A DNA stretch of 64,000 nt from assembly GCA_023053545.1 (NCBI GenBank), contig JAKZAN010000144.1:1-64000 (forward strand). Reading direction: 5' to 3'. How positions within the stretch are numbered: the first letter of the stretch is position 1; each line of letters begins with the position of its first letter. Below the pieces are notes generated by a model. The model saw nothing but the letters and a program-made list of their open reading frames with translations, had not been told where the DNA came from and searched no databases. Made by a program: the position numbers and the translations under genes. The DNA is from Lepidurus packardi (lineage: Eukaryota; Arthropoda; Branchiopoda; Notostraca; Triopsidae). Of the stretch, positions 1-11,999 are shown one piece after another.

Positions 1-239
1 CCCAACCCCAACCCCAACCCCAACCCCAACCCCAACCCCAACCCCAACCCCAACCCCAACCCCAACCCCAACCCCAACCCCAACCCCAACCCCAACCCCA
101 ACCCCAACCCCAACCCCAACCCCAACCCCAACCCCAACCCCAACCCCAACCCCAACCCCAACCCCAACCCCAACCCCAACCCCAACCCCAACCCCAACCC
201 CAACCCCAACCCCAACCCCAACCCCAACCCCAACCCCAA
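1..239. repeat. Macronuclear telomere, C4A2 repeat
   Basis: About 40 perfect tandem copies of CCCCAA run from the first base to 239, where unique sequence begins. The C-rich strand reads 5' to 3' into the chromosome, which is the orientation of a left chromosome end. C4A2 is the telomere unit of oligohymenophorean ciliates such as Tetrahymena. No variant units are seen. Confidence 0.97.
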
Positions 240-433
240 GTGTCAACTGTACCTTCCAGCATAGCTTGGAACTTAGGCTTGTTGATGTTGCCTTCCAAGT
301 ATTTTACTCATCAGAATAGCTCCAGTGGTCTATAAGGTGCTAAAATATTGAGTATAATATTTGTTGTGCATGCTCCTTCTGCGTATGTTTAACTAACTTA
401 TAACATTACCATCACTGCATTCAAACACATTTT

Positions 434-3400
434 ATGGAGCCAACTAGCAACTCGCTCCTCCTCAACCTCTAAGCCGCGCAACACTCCCCAAATCACTCAT
501 CTACCGATAACCACCCACCACCACACCAACTAGCTCGCCATGCACGTCTCTACAAATAATTGGAACAAACTCTCGAAAACCATTTCTACACCCAACCTGA
601 GTACTACATTGTCTCCAAAAAATGGTAAGCACACATCATCAAAACCACATTTGCTGTCCCTGATTATCATCTGTAGGCTGAACAGATGGAAGCTGTACGT
701 GGGTTATGACGAGGCAGACACAGCAAAGCCTTAGAATAATGTAAGAATCACAAAGTACTCTCCATCATCAATAATTGCATTCTCTTCCCACACAGTAGTT
801 CGATCGAGGCACTCTCCCCGTGCTCAATGAAGACATAGTCGTGCCTTCGTCATCTTAGTATCCGCTGAAGTTTGCAGCACCATATGATACTCTCTAAGTC
901 GTTTTGAAGGAGTATCTCTTTCACTAAATTGACTACCTCATAGTCAGCAAGAGTATGTGGGATCTACTAAGTAGCTACTCGGCCCCCACTGCCATCACCA
1001 TCCGAAGATATCTCTGGTAGACTCTTGATGGCAGAAAGGTCGAGGTCTACTATCAGAAACTCAATCTGGTCTTCTTGCATTAAAACTTGTTCAAGCTTTT
1101 CAATCGGTATCAACTAAAATCCATTAGTGTGCAACTACCTAAATACTAGGACTTGAACAAGGTACTTGATGCGTGCAAGGAGGCAGTCAAAAATTACATC
1201 TATGAAAACCAGCTCCCACCATAATAAAACAATCAGGCTAACAAATACAACGATGACATGAAGGTATGGAAGTTATAAGACTATAAGACTGTCGATGATT
1301 TGGCAGCAATCGTCGCTGCGGGTTGCAAGAACGCGGGAAAAAACTGCAGGATCAATCTGCCTGGAGTACTGCTGAGGAATGAAAATGTCGATGGCAAGAA
1401 GCTGGAGGATCTAGATTTGACGCCTTAGAGTATTCTGGTTTTCGAGTTTAAGCTTTGCAAACAGTTATGGGCTTTGTATAATGAGATGAACCCGTATCTA
1501 GGGTAGTGTCCGGGCTGCCGAAGTAGGAAGTACCTCAAAGTATGTTGTGGATGTTCTCATGAACTCTACTGTACTGAAGCATGCAGAACCAACCATAGAA
1601 ACACTCACAAACCCTTTTGTACGCTGAGGCCCGAGTTCAACAATATTATGAAGAACCCTTTTAATCCGACAAATATCCCGAATAATTTGGCCAAAACTAT
1701 CAGTAAGGAGGAACACCCTCCAGCCAACAAAAACGGTCTTCTCATAAACAATGGGGTAGAGCATACTTTAAACAACATTGTTACCAACCCCGATCGTCAA
1801 AAAGCAGATCAGATAGCAATTCCCACAGTTAATCACACAGTATGGAATCAGGGAACGAGCATTACCAACACAACTGGCCCAACCACTAATTCAATCAAAT
1901 ATGCATCGGTACCTTTGGAATAGTAAAATGATTTTTCCAAAAAGGGAGTTGTCGGTCTGCGAAACCTTGGTAACACCTGCTTTATGAATTCTGGGCTACA
2001 GTGTGTCTCAGCAATCAAGGAACTTACTAAGTACTTTTTGTCGGGTAGGTACATTGATGAAATCAACACCACTAATCCCTTAGGCACCAACGGTGAGCTT
2101 TCCAGGGCCTATGCTTCCTTGATGTAGAGTATGTGGCATGGTGCGGAATCTGCAGTAGCTCCTACATTACTCAAAAGGGCTATCGGTCGGTTTCAGCCAA
2201 TGTTTTCAGGCTACTAACAGCATGATTCAGGATAATTCATTTCCTTCTTAATCGATGGACTTCACGAAGACCTGAACGGGATCAAGAACAAACCCTACAT
2301 TTAAACTAAAGACTATGATTAAAGGCCCGATGAGGTCCTAGCTCAGGAAAGTTGGGAGAACTTTAGAAAAAGAAACCAGTCTGTCATTGTGGACATGATG
2401 TATGGGCAATATAAGTCACGACTCGATTGTCCCTCGTGCAAAAAATGGTCCATAGTGTTCGAACCTTTTCTAATGTATCCGCTACCAATCCCGCAGCCTG
2501 ATGAAGACTTAAAGTACTTCTAAGTGTGTTTCATAGTTGAAAACACATACTCAAGGAAGTACTTTATACCATATAAGTACAGGTCAGGTTTAAGAATACT
2601 AGATGTCTTCAAGAAGGTCTAGGAACTTGAGAACAAGAGGAGCGTGGAACAACAACACAACACAATATAAGATGAAAATCCCCACCATATTCTCCAGACA
2701 GGCTCTCATTATAATGCCAAGATCATTAACCCCGATTCCCTGGTCGATGATGTTGAACGAGATCATCGCGGCACTATTCTGCTCATGAGGAAGTGTGAGG
2801 TGTTTGAGCTTGGATATCAAGTGATGTTCGAGAAGAACGCAACACATAACTTTGTGCAGGCAGCTATCCAACACCAAAAACTCAATTTATCAACGTATCC
2901 GAAATCAACCATCGCCAAAATTAGGATGTATGCATTTAACACTACTATGAGCTACAAAGAGCTTCACTTGTAGCTAGCCCGAATGTATAATAAGCTACTG
3001 AACGTCTAGGACTATCAGAAAGAAATAGTCTAGCAGTCTAAGGAAAACAGAAAGTGGGAAGTCAGTCTGGTGCCACTTTCACGCAATCGATGTGACTACT
3101 GCCAGAAGGATAAATGTAACAACTGCGAGCTCCCCTTCTCAGACGAGAGAAATCTGCAGGAGCTTGATTCTATTGTTAAGAGACAGATCGTCCCCACAAT
3201 ACTGAAGCTCGAAATTCTTTGGAGGAAGGCCGCGGAAGCTGAAAAGATGCTCGACTATGTCTAGCAGCAAAAACAATAGACTTTGAAGGAAGTAAATCCG
3301 AATATCCGTGATTGCTTCAGGCTGGCCCAACAACCATAAAAGCTTGAAGCCGAAAACGAGTGGTATTGCCCTAACTGCAAAACCTTCGTGTTAGCCACCA

Positions 3401-3837
3401 AGCAGATCCAGCTCTACAAGGCTCCTAAAATATTCATAGTCAACCTGAAGAGATTCAAGAACAAAGGATATCGAGGTCTTTATAAGACTAAGCTTACAAC
3501 GTAAAAAATATCTCTTATCTGACATGGTCATTATTCTAATCATATTAACAGACTTGTGGATTTTCCTATAAATGACCTGGACGTAACAGAGTTTGTGATA
3601 CGCGATACCTACCCAGGCGAGACCAGAGAAGAAGGGACTGCTCGGAAGACAGTCAAATATGAGTTATTCGGTATCAGTAACCACTTCGGAGGGTTAGGCG
3701 GAGGCCATTACACAGCTTACTGCAAAAAGGAGGGACGATGGTACTGTTTCGACGATTCCTCAGTGAGCCCAGTAAGCGAGGAGCGTCTGGTATCGGAGAG
3801 TTCTTACGTGTTGTTCTACCGGAGGAAAGAGCAGTGA
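434..3837 (+). CDS. Ubiquitin carboxyl-terminal hydrolase, DUSP-UBL-MYND-USP (USP4/11/15-like)
   Basis: This is a cysteine protease that removes ubiquitin from proteins, about 1081 aa in four exons. Introns are 625-676, 741-795 and about 3501-3551. The N-terminal DUSP-like domain is seen as YVGYD, then IDYLIV and KVEVYY. A ubiquitin-like segment follows (ILVFEF near 1435). A MYND-type zinc finger lies at 1507-1620, with pairs CPGC and CCGC, then YC-x3-C and H-x3-H-x3-C. The catalytic Cys box is [10 protein letters not shown] (Cys codon 1978-1980). The His box is GGGHYTAYC, with the His codon at 3706-3708 and FDDSSV after it. A second zinc ribbon is CPNC before IVNLKRF. In-frame TAA/TAG codons are many. 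One (2233-2235) sits at the near-invariant Glu that follows QxDxx in USPs. The start at 434 is the first ATG that reads into the DUSP frame through the first intron. It begins only ~195 bp from the telomere. Confidence 0.85.
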
Positions 3838-4084
3838 TCGACGACAGATCTAGACAATACGCATATAGGAGCAGCCCAGACCCTTTACTCTTTGAATATT
3901 TAGACTTGGGCATGTCTCGAAATTAAAGCCGAGGATGCGAAAGACTTTGTAATATTACGTATATGTGTTGCAGTGGATATATGCCAGATTTGCTCGGGTT
4001 TTAGCTGTATAAAATGAGTCTAATATACTCAGATCTAATAATCTTTATCTTTCCCCTCAGGAACCCATTTCTCTTAGACTCAAA

Positions 4085-5551
4085 ATGATGTCTTCTATGT
4101 CAGCTCGCAACTCCAAAGCATTCACCAGTAATCTTAGTGCAGGTAGCCTTCCCCAAGAAGACCATATTACCTACGAGGGCGTCTTCAATGAGCTTACCTT
4201 CCAAGTAGGGCCTCGCGCCCAGAACCCTTTTGAACTACATTATGGTTTCTGCAGGGCCGGCAACTCTAACAGTCTTGTCAATCCTGACCCGACCGAATTT
4301 CTGGCTCTATTCATGAAAGGCTCCGGCGATGGTGCGCCTAGAGACTCTAGAATCCTAAATGCGGTGCTGGTCCTTGACATTTCTGGGTCGATGGATTGCA
4401 AGCTCACACAAAAAGCACCATCAGATTCAAAAAGCAGACTCGATCTTTCTAAAGAAGCTATCCTTATGTTCGTTCAAAACCTACGGCCCTATGACTCTTT
4501 TGGACTTGTTGTTTTTGACAACAAAGCAGATGTGATCATTCCCTGTACTCGTAAAGATGACATCGATGTGAGTGCTGTGGAGGGTCTGCTCAAACAAGTC
4601 AAGACCAGAGGAGGTACAACCATCTCTTCAGGATTCAATGCAGGAGCATCAACCCTTCGCAAGTATTTGAAGTAGAGTGTGGTCAAGAATGATACTTGCG
4701 AGAATAGATTGGTCATCTTGACTGACGTTGGTGACAACTCGGTTGCCACGCAGAAGCAATTCGTGTAGGAAGTCAGCACCAACGAGATTCACGTGACGAT
4801 CGTGGGGATCTCAGACGAATTCGTGTCCTCGACTTGCTAAGAACTCAATTAAATAAAAGGGTTCAACTATTTCTGTGCTACATAGACTGGCGATCTCAAG
4901 AAGCACCTCTCCGATAACTTTGAATATACCTTTTTCCCTTCGGTATATGACATTGAAATCTTACTCAAGACTGAACAGATTGCTTCTTTCGAGGTCTTTG
5001 GGACTGTAGACCGCAAAAAAGTCAACTCCTATAACAACTTCGCATTGAAAGGAAATAAGGAATTCGTTGTGACTCGCATGAAGACTTGTTTTCCTTCAGA
5101 GCTCGAGATGTCAGGAGACACCGTATTGACCCATGGAGGACTTGTGCTTCTAAAGCTCCAAACTAAGAACAAGCCATTAAGTCATTTTGATGGACAACTA
5201 GTCGCTAGATACAAGACTGTAGACAAAGTACCTAGTTAAATATTGTACGATATTAAGTTTGAGTTCTCTTCTCATGAGCAATTTTTCTCTGAAAAAGCTT
5301 TGGAGGAGGCGATCAGCGGCTTCTACTTCGTGGATTAAGTGAAGGAGCTGATCAAGAGAATGAAGAATGGGGAGCATAAACTGTACGATGACAACAAAGA
5401 GGTGTACATCGATGGGCTGGAGAAACTTAAACTGGTGGCTCCGAAGTCCAAGATAAAGGAGGTGGAGGATATGATCGGGTTGGTCAAGAAATACAGTCTA
5501 AAAAGGCCATGCGCTGCAGGAAAAAGTGCCAAAGGTATCGCTTAAGAATGA
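4085..5551 (+). CDS. VWA-domain protein (von Willebrand factor A / MIDAS)
   Basis: A single-exon gene of about 488 aa, ending in TGA after two Glu codons (TAA GAA). The N-terminal ~90 residues are followed by a von Willebrand A domain with an intact MIDAS motif, DISGSM, preceded by the beta strand AVLVLDI. The MIDAS threonine is probably in the RGGTT turn, and LVILTDVGDN is a later strand. The rest is beta-rich, with a short Lys-rich tail. Ciliates carry many such cytosolic VWA proteins, related to inter-alpha-inhibitor-like and copine-like families, and the MIDAS fold binds a divalent metal and a protein ligand. No signal peptide is evident. The substrate or partner is unknown. Five or more in-frame TAA/TAG codons are read as Glu. 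The neighbours are functionally unrelated. Confidence 0.75.
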
Positions 5552-5661
5552 TTTTGTAAGCAGAGCCATGCCTAAACTAGGCCAATCAGGTGGCATGGGT
5601 ATATGTTTTATGATAAAAAGTCCATTATTCCTTTTTTAAAAGTAAACATCCCGAACATCCT

Positions 5662-8600
5662 ATGGAAAAGCTCAAGAAAAAACAGATTTCTTTCCTCTTC
5701 GAACTCGAGTTCAAGGCTGTCAAAATGTTCCACTCCTCCAACTTCTACTACCTCCTCATACACTCCTTCCATGCACTCTTTTTCATCCTCACCTTCTTCG
5801 AAATCCTCAACCCTGCCCTAGCACTCTAACTCAAAACCACATCCATCATCATTCCTTTCAGATACCTATTCTACTGCATTGCTGCTCTCTTCTCCGCCTA
5901 TGTCCTTCTCAGTATCCCTATCTTCTCCAAAGGAGTGCTTCTTAACTTCTGGGGCTATGGTCTTTTGTTCTTCGAAGCTATCTCGGGACTGTGCATGGAG
6001 ATGGGTTTCCGCTGTGTAACCAATGACACCTGGTGCGAGGGCGATGTCAAGTTCCAAGCTATAGTTTTTTTCGTCCTCATTTCCATTCTGTTGTCAGTGT
6101 TGGTGTTTCGGGTGTTCTACTATTACCCTTTCCACGATGTCAGCAACCTTCTCTCGACCGACACAGGCTATTCGACCATCCTACTCTTCGGCTACAAATT
6201 GTGCCTCAGTGCTATCGGTAATGTCCCCAACTTCTGTGCAGACCCGAAGATACAGAAATCTGCCCTGTTTGTGTGTAGCCTGCTCTTGTTCCTGACATGC
6301 TATAACAAATATCATAATCACCCCGTCGCCAAACAGTTCTGGAACAATGTCCACGTAAGTCTAGCCTGGGTTTCTATGCTCGTATTCCTTGGGCCCTTAC
6401 TTCGATGGGTTTCTTCCCGACATCTAAACTACGAGGAAATGACTGTCTTCAACTTCGCCACACTTTTCAGCCTCCCCTTTGTCTTGTACTTGAGCTACAG
6501 CATGGAGTTTAAGTCTGAATTCTCAACATTCTTCCAATACCCTAAACATAAGATCATCGACAAGAGACTGATGTTTAACATCCTGAGTCATGTCATAATC
6601 GAGCTTAACAAGATCAAGAGGTCGTAGCTGAAATGCGGGAACCCGAAGTACAAGCAGCTGTTGTCCTTCATGAAGGGCCACGCGGAGACTTGCGAAATGA
6701 CGAACTGTCCGATGAAGCACCGAGACTCCGACAGCACGATCTGCGAAGAATCAGTGGAAGAGAAGAAACTTAACAAGAACATCCAACTATGTATTTCAGT
6801 AGCAGAAGAGATCCTCGAGAAAAGTAACAATTAAATTTCTAATGGCTTACACTTTATGCGATTATTTTGATAGCAAACTACAGTCCAGAACAGATATCCC
6901 AATCTCCTCTAGATCATCATTTTCGGAGCTTACTTCTCTTTTGAGACCCAGAGGATCAAGCAGAAAGCCCTCTTCCTCTACAATGAACAAATTACCAAAA
7001 AGCCTTCACTTTCAGATTTCTACGCCCTTTTTTTCTTAAGACAGAAGGTCGAGCATGAAGGCGGTCTTCGCGAAGATATGACCAGTCAGTCCAATTAAAA
7101 CATGCTTTCGGAGTTCCAGCACAACATTGAGATGTCAGTGTCAATGCTCGCAGAGTTCTGGTACCTTCTGTCAGACCCTAAATGCAACCTAAAGAAGTTA
7201 TACGACTTGGCCAACGTGATATTCCCTCTGAAGATCGAGGTGGACAACATGTGGGAGAGGATGGCTGCTTACAAGAACATCCAGTCTTTCAACCTGTACG
7301 CTAAATACCTAATAGAGTTGTTCAACGATCGTGAAAAAGGGTTGAAGATTCTGGAGCAGGCCAAAAAAATCGACGACGAGATCAGGAACAGGAAGGAGAT
7401 CAGTTTGGGAACAGATGTAAACAACAAAATTGCTGATGAAAATGGGGTTATCTTCCTCGAACTCGATGAGTCCAAAAGCGGAACCATGTATCAGACTAAT
7501 CTGGCAGCCGAGAAAATGTTTGGCTATGACAAGGGGGAGTTCTTAAGACGGAAGGTCAATGACATCATGCCTAAAACCTACTCGATTGTGCATGATCAGA
7601 TCCTCGACAACTACCAGCAGACTAACAAGACGACCATGATGAACAAAGAGAGGCAGATATGGGGCAAATCCAAAAATGGCTACCTCTTCCCTTTCTCGAT
7701 CCTAATCAAACCGATCAAGAACTTCTACAGTTAAAAAACTGAGATCTATGCATCCCTCAAGAAAGACCTATGGTTGAAAGAAGTTGCCTTGATCGTAGTC
7801 AATAATGATCATGTGATAACCGACGTGAGCTCGTCTATCCTCAATATTTACCCTGTTCTTACCGTCAAAAATATTTCGAAGAATAAAGTCCGAATCAGCT
7901 AGTTCCTGGATGACTTCGAAGGAGTCTTGAAGACATTTGAGAGTGGCAGTCTTCGGACTAGAACTATCGACATCGTACGTTCCTTCACCGACGCGGGAAG
8001 GATGATTGAGGAACAGTGTTCGTTCACTGTGACCGTCGAATAGGTTAGTGTTGCCGTCTGCGGCAGAATCGGCTTTCTCATTAAATTCGTCAGAGTGAAT
8101 AACTACAATCGCACTGCCCATACTGTAAGATCGGACTCGATTGAATTCGGCTTCTGTCCTTCCTATGGTATTGAGGATCCTAACTTCGGCGTAGAATGTG
8201 CTCCTGAAGATAAGAGTACAGGAGAGTTGCTGATTAAGTTCATTGGATTACCCTACTAAGACAGCAAAGACTATGATTAGGTCCAAAACGATCTAGTCTC
8301 CACCATATTCAACAAGAAGAGGCTGTCTGTGAATCCCGACGTCAGTTTTAGTAGCCAGTTTGTCAACTACTCCTCTGATATCAAATGCAAGAGACTTATC
8401 GATAATGCACTCAGGTAAGTGCATAGCGAAGGCACAGAGTCGTCGGACTATGATGCCATGCGTTAAGAAGAAGAAGAGAATAATGGTGATGCGAATAATA
8501 TTCGAAATAGTGAGTTGACAAGCATCCTGTCAAAAGAGTCTGGGAATTTAAAAATCAGCATCATGAGGTTCCTGACTTTTGCAATGGTGTTGGCTTCCTC

Positions 8601-10289
8601 AACGTTGATTGTCTCCGAGTATTTCCTATCTCTAGACTACACCAACAAGATTCTATCCAATCTCCAATAGACCAGACTTTTAAGTCAAATGGCTTCCCAG
8701 ATCAGCTACCTGGATAGATATGTTTTGTTTTTCGGGTCAGGCCAGAACAGAGTACCCACTGAGTAGCAGCGCAATACCTTCATCGGGGACATCACTACAT
8801 TGGATTCGATTCAGAAACTAGTGACCCTGACTCAGAATGTAACTCTCTATTACTAAGGAGAGACCATCAACCAGACATTGTTTCTGAACTTTGCCATCAA
8901 CAAGCTTATCTCCGAGGCAAACTACATAAAGTCTCTGCAGACAATATCTGCGTCTAGCCCCTCTGTGATCTTCATCAAGCGTAACAGTGTCAACTAGCTG
9001 ATTTAGCATCCTCTTCTCGAGATAGATCTGCTGGCGACTTCAAATCAACAAAGATTATACGCCTTAATGAGATTCTACGAGGTTTTCTTGTTCATAGCCT
9101 TTCCGATCCTCATAGTTTTTATGGTGTTGAAGAACGTGATTCTGCAGCAGATCCTCACTAAAAAAAGTTAGATACTTCAGGTGTTCTTTGAAATCCCTCG
9201 AAGAACCTGCAAAGATTTCCAGAAGAAGTGCTAGCGATTCATCCAGAAACTAGCAGTCGACGATAACTAGGATAGTTAGTAGGATGAGATTTCCAACAAT
9301 GAAGATGAGTTCGAAAACCAAGACAGCAATCGCAGTGAGCGGAAGAAAAAGCGATCAATCAAAGGCAAGGATAACACGAAATTTAACTTTTTCTTTGGCG
9401 TGCTGGCCTTCACGCTGTTCCTCTGTTTATACCACATAGTCTGTTTGGTCTACATTTATGTGAGCAAGGACAAATTGATTCACATTTCGAAGGTCATGGT
9501 AATATTGAGCTCATATTAGCCTCTAAGTGCCTTAGCCCTCAACACCATCGTAACATTAGTTTTATCATGATTTCTCACTAACTATTCGGAGAACTATAGA
9601 ACACTTTCAAATGCAATACGAGCATTCCCATCCTGGACTCGGCTTCGCGTAACGAAGCCCTGTATAATATGAACAAAACTATCTCATCATACTCGAAAAA
9701 TGACCTCGAATACCAATCAGTAAGTAAATTTCGATGTTCAATCTATTCCTTTTTCATACAGTGCTTCCTATACATTCGCAGCCACCTCAGCGCTAACTTC
9801 ATTTCTTCCTACAATCAGATTCTTTATGAGTCTGCGTGCAAGTACACTTCAACCCCTTGTCTAGAGAAGGAGACATCGCAACTTCAGGGCCTCGACTACC
9901 ACCTGTCAAACTTTGACTAGTACTTCAAGAAACTCTTTAATGGCATTTATATTGAGACCTCGCCGTCTCCTATTTCTGACTCAGATGTCACCTACCAACT
10001 CTCTGAGCAACTCTTGATAAGAAACTCGATCCGCAAGCTGACTTAATACCTGCAGCAAGATGTGACAGATATGTTCATGGATAGCGACACGAGTCTGTTT
10101 TCTGTAATGCTAACAATGGTGGTGCTGAACATTCTATCGTTCGTAATCGGGTGGCTGCAGTTCTACAGACGATTCGAGAAGAACATTGCTGCGACGGAGT
10201 ACATCCTGACCTTCATCCCGATCAACTAGATCAACCGGAACCCGAAGATCGCAACATACATAAAGCAATAGATTCTGAACAAAAAATGA
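5662..10289 (+). CDS. Large multi-pass membrane protein with PAS domain (TmcB/TmcC-like ciliate family)
   Basis: About 1491 aa. The N-terminal ~330 residues contain several hydrophobic helices (e.g. FFVLISILLSVLVF, LFVCSLLLFL). A Cys/His segment follows with GHAETCEMTNCPMK, and this G..H..C...C pattern is typical of the TmcB/TmcC family in ciliates and Dictyostelium. A PAS-like domain lies near 7440-7730 (NLAAEKMFGY, then LRRKVNDIMP). The C-terminal half has further membrane helices near 8580, 9090, 9400 and 10110. Introns are about 6824-6883 and 9550-9599, with a possible frame-neutral one at 9720-9761. The 5' intron end is clear, but its 3' end was chosen to keep frame. A sensory or signalling role in the plasma or ciliary membrane is inferred from PAS plus the membrane segments only. 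Confidence 0.65.
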
Positions 10290-10533
10290 TATAATAACAC
10301 TGAATCCGCAATAGCTAATTTTTCCATCATGGTTGACTAGTTTGTAAGGAATGAGTTATCAGATAGATAGACACTGATATTTTAACTTTATGTTCTGAAG
10401 AGGAACAACAATTGGGCATCAAAAGTTGGAGACTAAGAACTGTCTTCACGGTCATTGCATGCCTATGGGTATGCCCAATAATTATTAAAACATCGTATTT
10501 CTGTCCAAAATCAATTCAATTTATCACCCTCCC

Positions 10534-11805
10534 ATGTTGACCAAACTTCTTCCACGAAACTCTAGACTCCTTAATAAACTCACTTACTCCATCCAGGACT
10601 ACTCCCACGTATATGACGGCATCCTCAAATTCGAAGACGAGCAGGCTCTCGGAGAAGACCTTGTCGAAATAAGAAACCAGGCTTTGGACTTCGCCAAAAA
10701 GAAATTAGCACCTTTCTCAATGGACTGGGAAAAGCGACATGAGTTCCCAGTCGAGACAATCCGTGAAGCCGCACAGATGGGATACTCGTCTCTCTATGCC
10801 AAAATGGGTACAGGCCTTGGTAGACTCGAGTCTTCAATTGTCTTTGAAGCGCTGTCCACCGGGTGTGTTCCAACTGCAGCCTACCTGACCATCCACAACA
10901 TGTGTCTTTGGATCCTTGATGAATTCGGAAACGCAGAACAGAAGGCAAAATGGGGAGACAGCCTCATCAGTATGGATAGCTTCGCGAGCTATTGCCTGAC
11001 ATAGCCAGACAGTGGCTCCGACTCTAAAGCAATGAAGACCTTTGCTAAAAAGGATGGCGACGATTATGTTATCAATGGGTCCAAAATGTTCATATCTGGA
11101 GGCTCCTTCTCAAATGTCTACTTCGTTATGGCTAAGACTTCAGCCAAAGACGTATCAACATTTATTGTCGAGAAAGGCACAAAAGGACTTGGCTTTGGTA
11201 AACTCGAAGAGAAGATGGGATGGACTATCCAACCCACTACGCTTGTCACCTTCGAGGATGTCCGCATCCCTGCATTCAACAGGATAGGCGATGAGGGTAT
11301 CGGATTCAAAATTGCGATGAAAGCACTGGACGGAGGCAGAGTGAACATCGCTAGTTGCAGTTTGGGAGGAGCTGCTTTTTGTCTGGAGGCTGCCAGGAAG
11401 TACATGCTTGACCGTAAGCAGTTTGGTCAAAGACTGGCCGATCTTCAGTATCTGCAGTTCAAGTTCGCAGACATGGCCACGGATTTGGTGGCTTCCAGGT
11501 ATGTCACGATACATCGATGATAAATTATTGCTTTTAACCTGAGGTATAGATTACTAGTGAGAAGAGCTGCCCAGATGGTAGACAACAACGATCCCAACAA
11601 GACAATGTACTCGGCGATGGCAAAAAGATTCGCAACTGATAACTGTTCGAAGATAGTGGACTACGCATTGCAGATCCACGGAGGATATGGCTACCTGCGG
11701 GAGTACGCAGTGGAGAAGTACTTGCGGGATCTGAGAGTGCACCAGATCCTAGAAGGCACAAACGAGATCATGAGACTGATCATCGCCAGAAAACTCATGC
11801 AGTGA
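10534..11805 (+). CDS. ACAD8: Mitochondrial acyl-CoA dehydrogenase, isobutyryl-CoA dehydrogenase-like
   Basis: An FAD-dependent acyl-CoA dehydrogenase of about 406 aa that introduces a 2,3 double bond into acyl-CoA. It most resembles isobutyryl-CoA dehydrogenase of valine breakdown. The N-terminus (MLTKLLPRNSRLLNKL) is Arg/Lys-rich without acidic residues, fitting a mitochondrial presequence. Recognisable blocks are LDEFG, then SYCLTxPDSGSD (x = TAG, 11002-11004), NGSKMFISGG, GGRVNIASCSLG, RKQFG, QIHGGYGYLREY and QILEGTNEIMR. The last holds the usual catalytic Glu, here a normal GAA codon. One 51-nt GT-AG intron (11499-11549) joins DLVASR to LLVRRAAQ in frame. The TAG lies where acyl-CoA dehydrogenases almost always have Glu, which is direct support for TAG = Glu. 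Family assignment is firm and substrate preference less so. Confidence 0.9.
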
Positions 11806-11999
11806 GAAGTATATATATTGCTATTTTTATGCGCTGTGACATTCTCTAAAGGAATCTGGCTTATGAACCCTTCTTAAGTTTTGCTCTTCTTCTTCTACTA
11901 TCTAACTCTACACAAAGCCCAGAACTTATCACTATCCTCGAAGGGATTTAAATGATCTAATAATGAAATAGCCCCAAAAAATATAACAGCGATAATCTC

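Noticed and set aside
11499..11549. Frameshifts or internal eliminated sequences inside genes
   Set aside because: The interruptions here and in other genes have GT...AG ends, lengths of 25-60 nt and restore homologous frames, so introns explain them.
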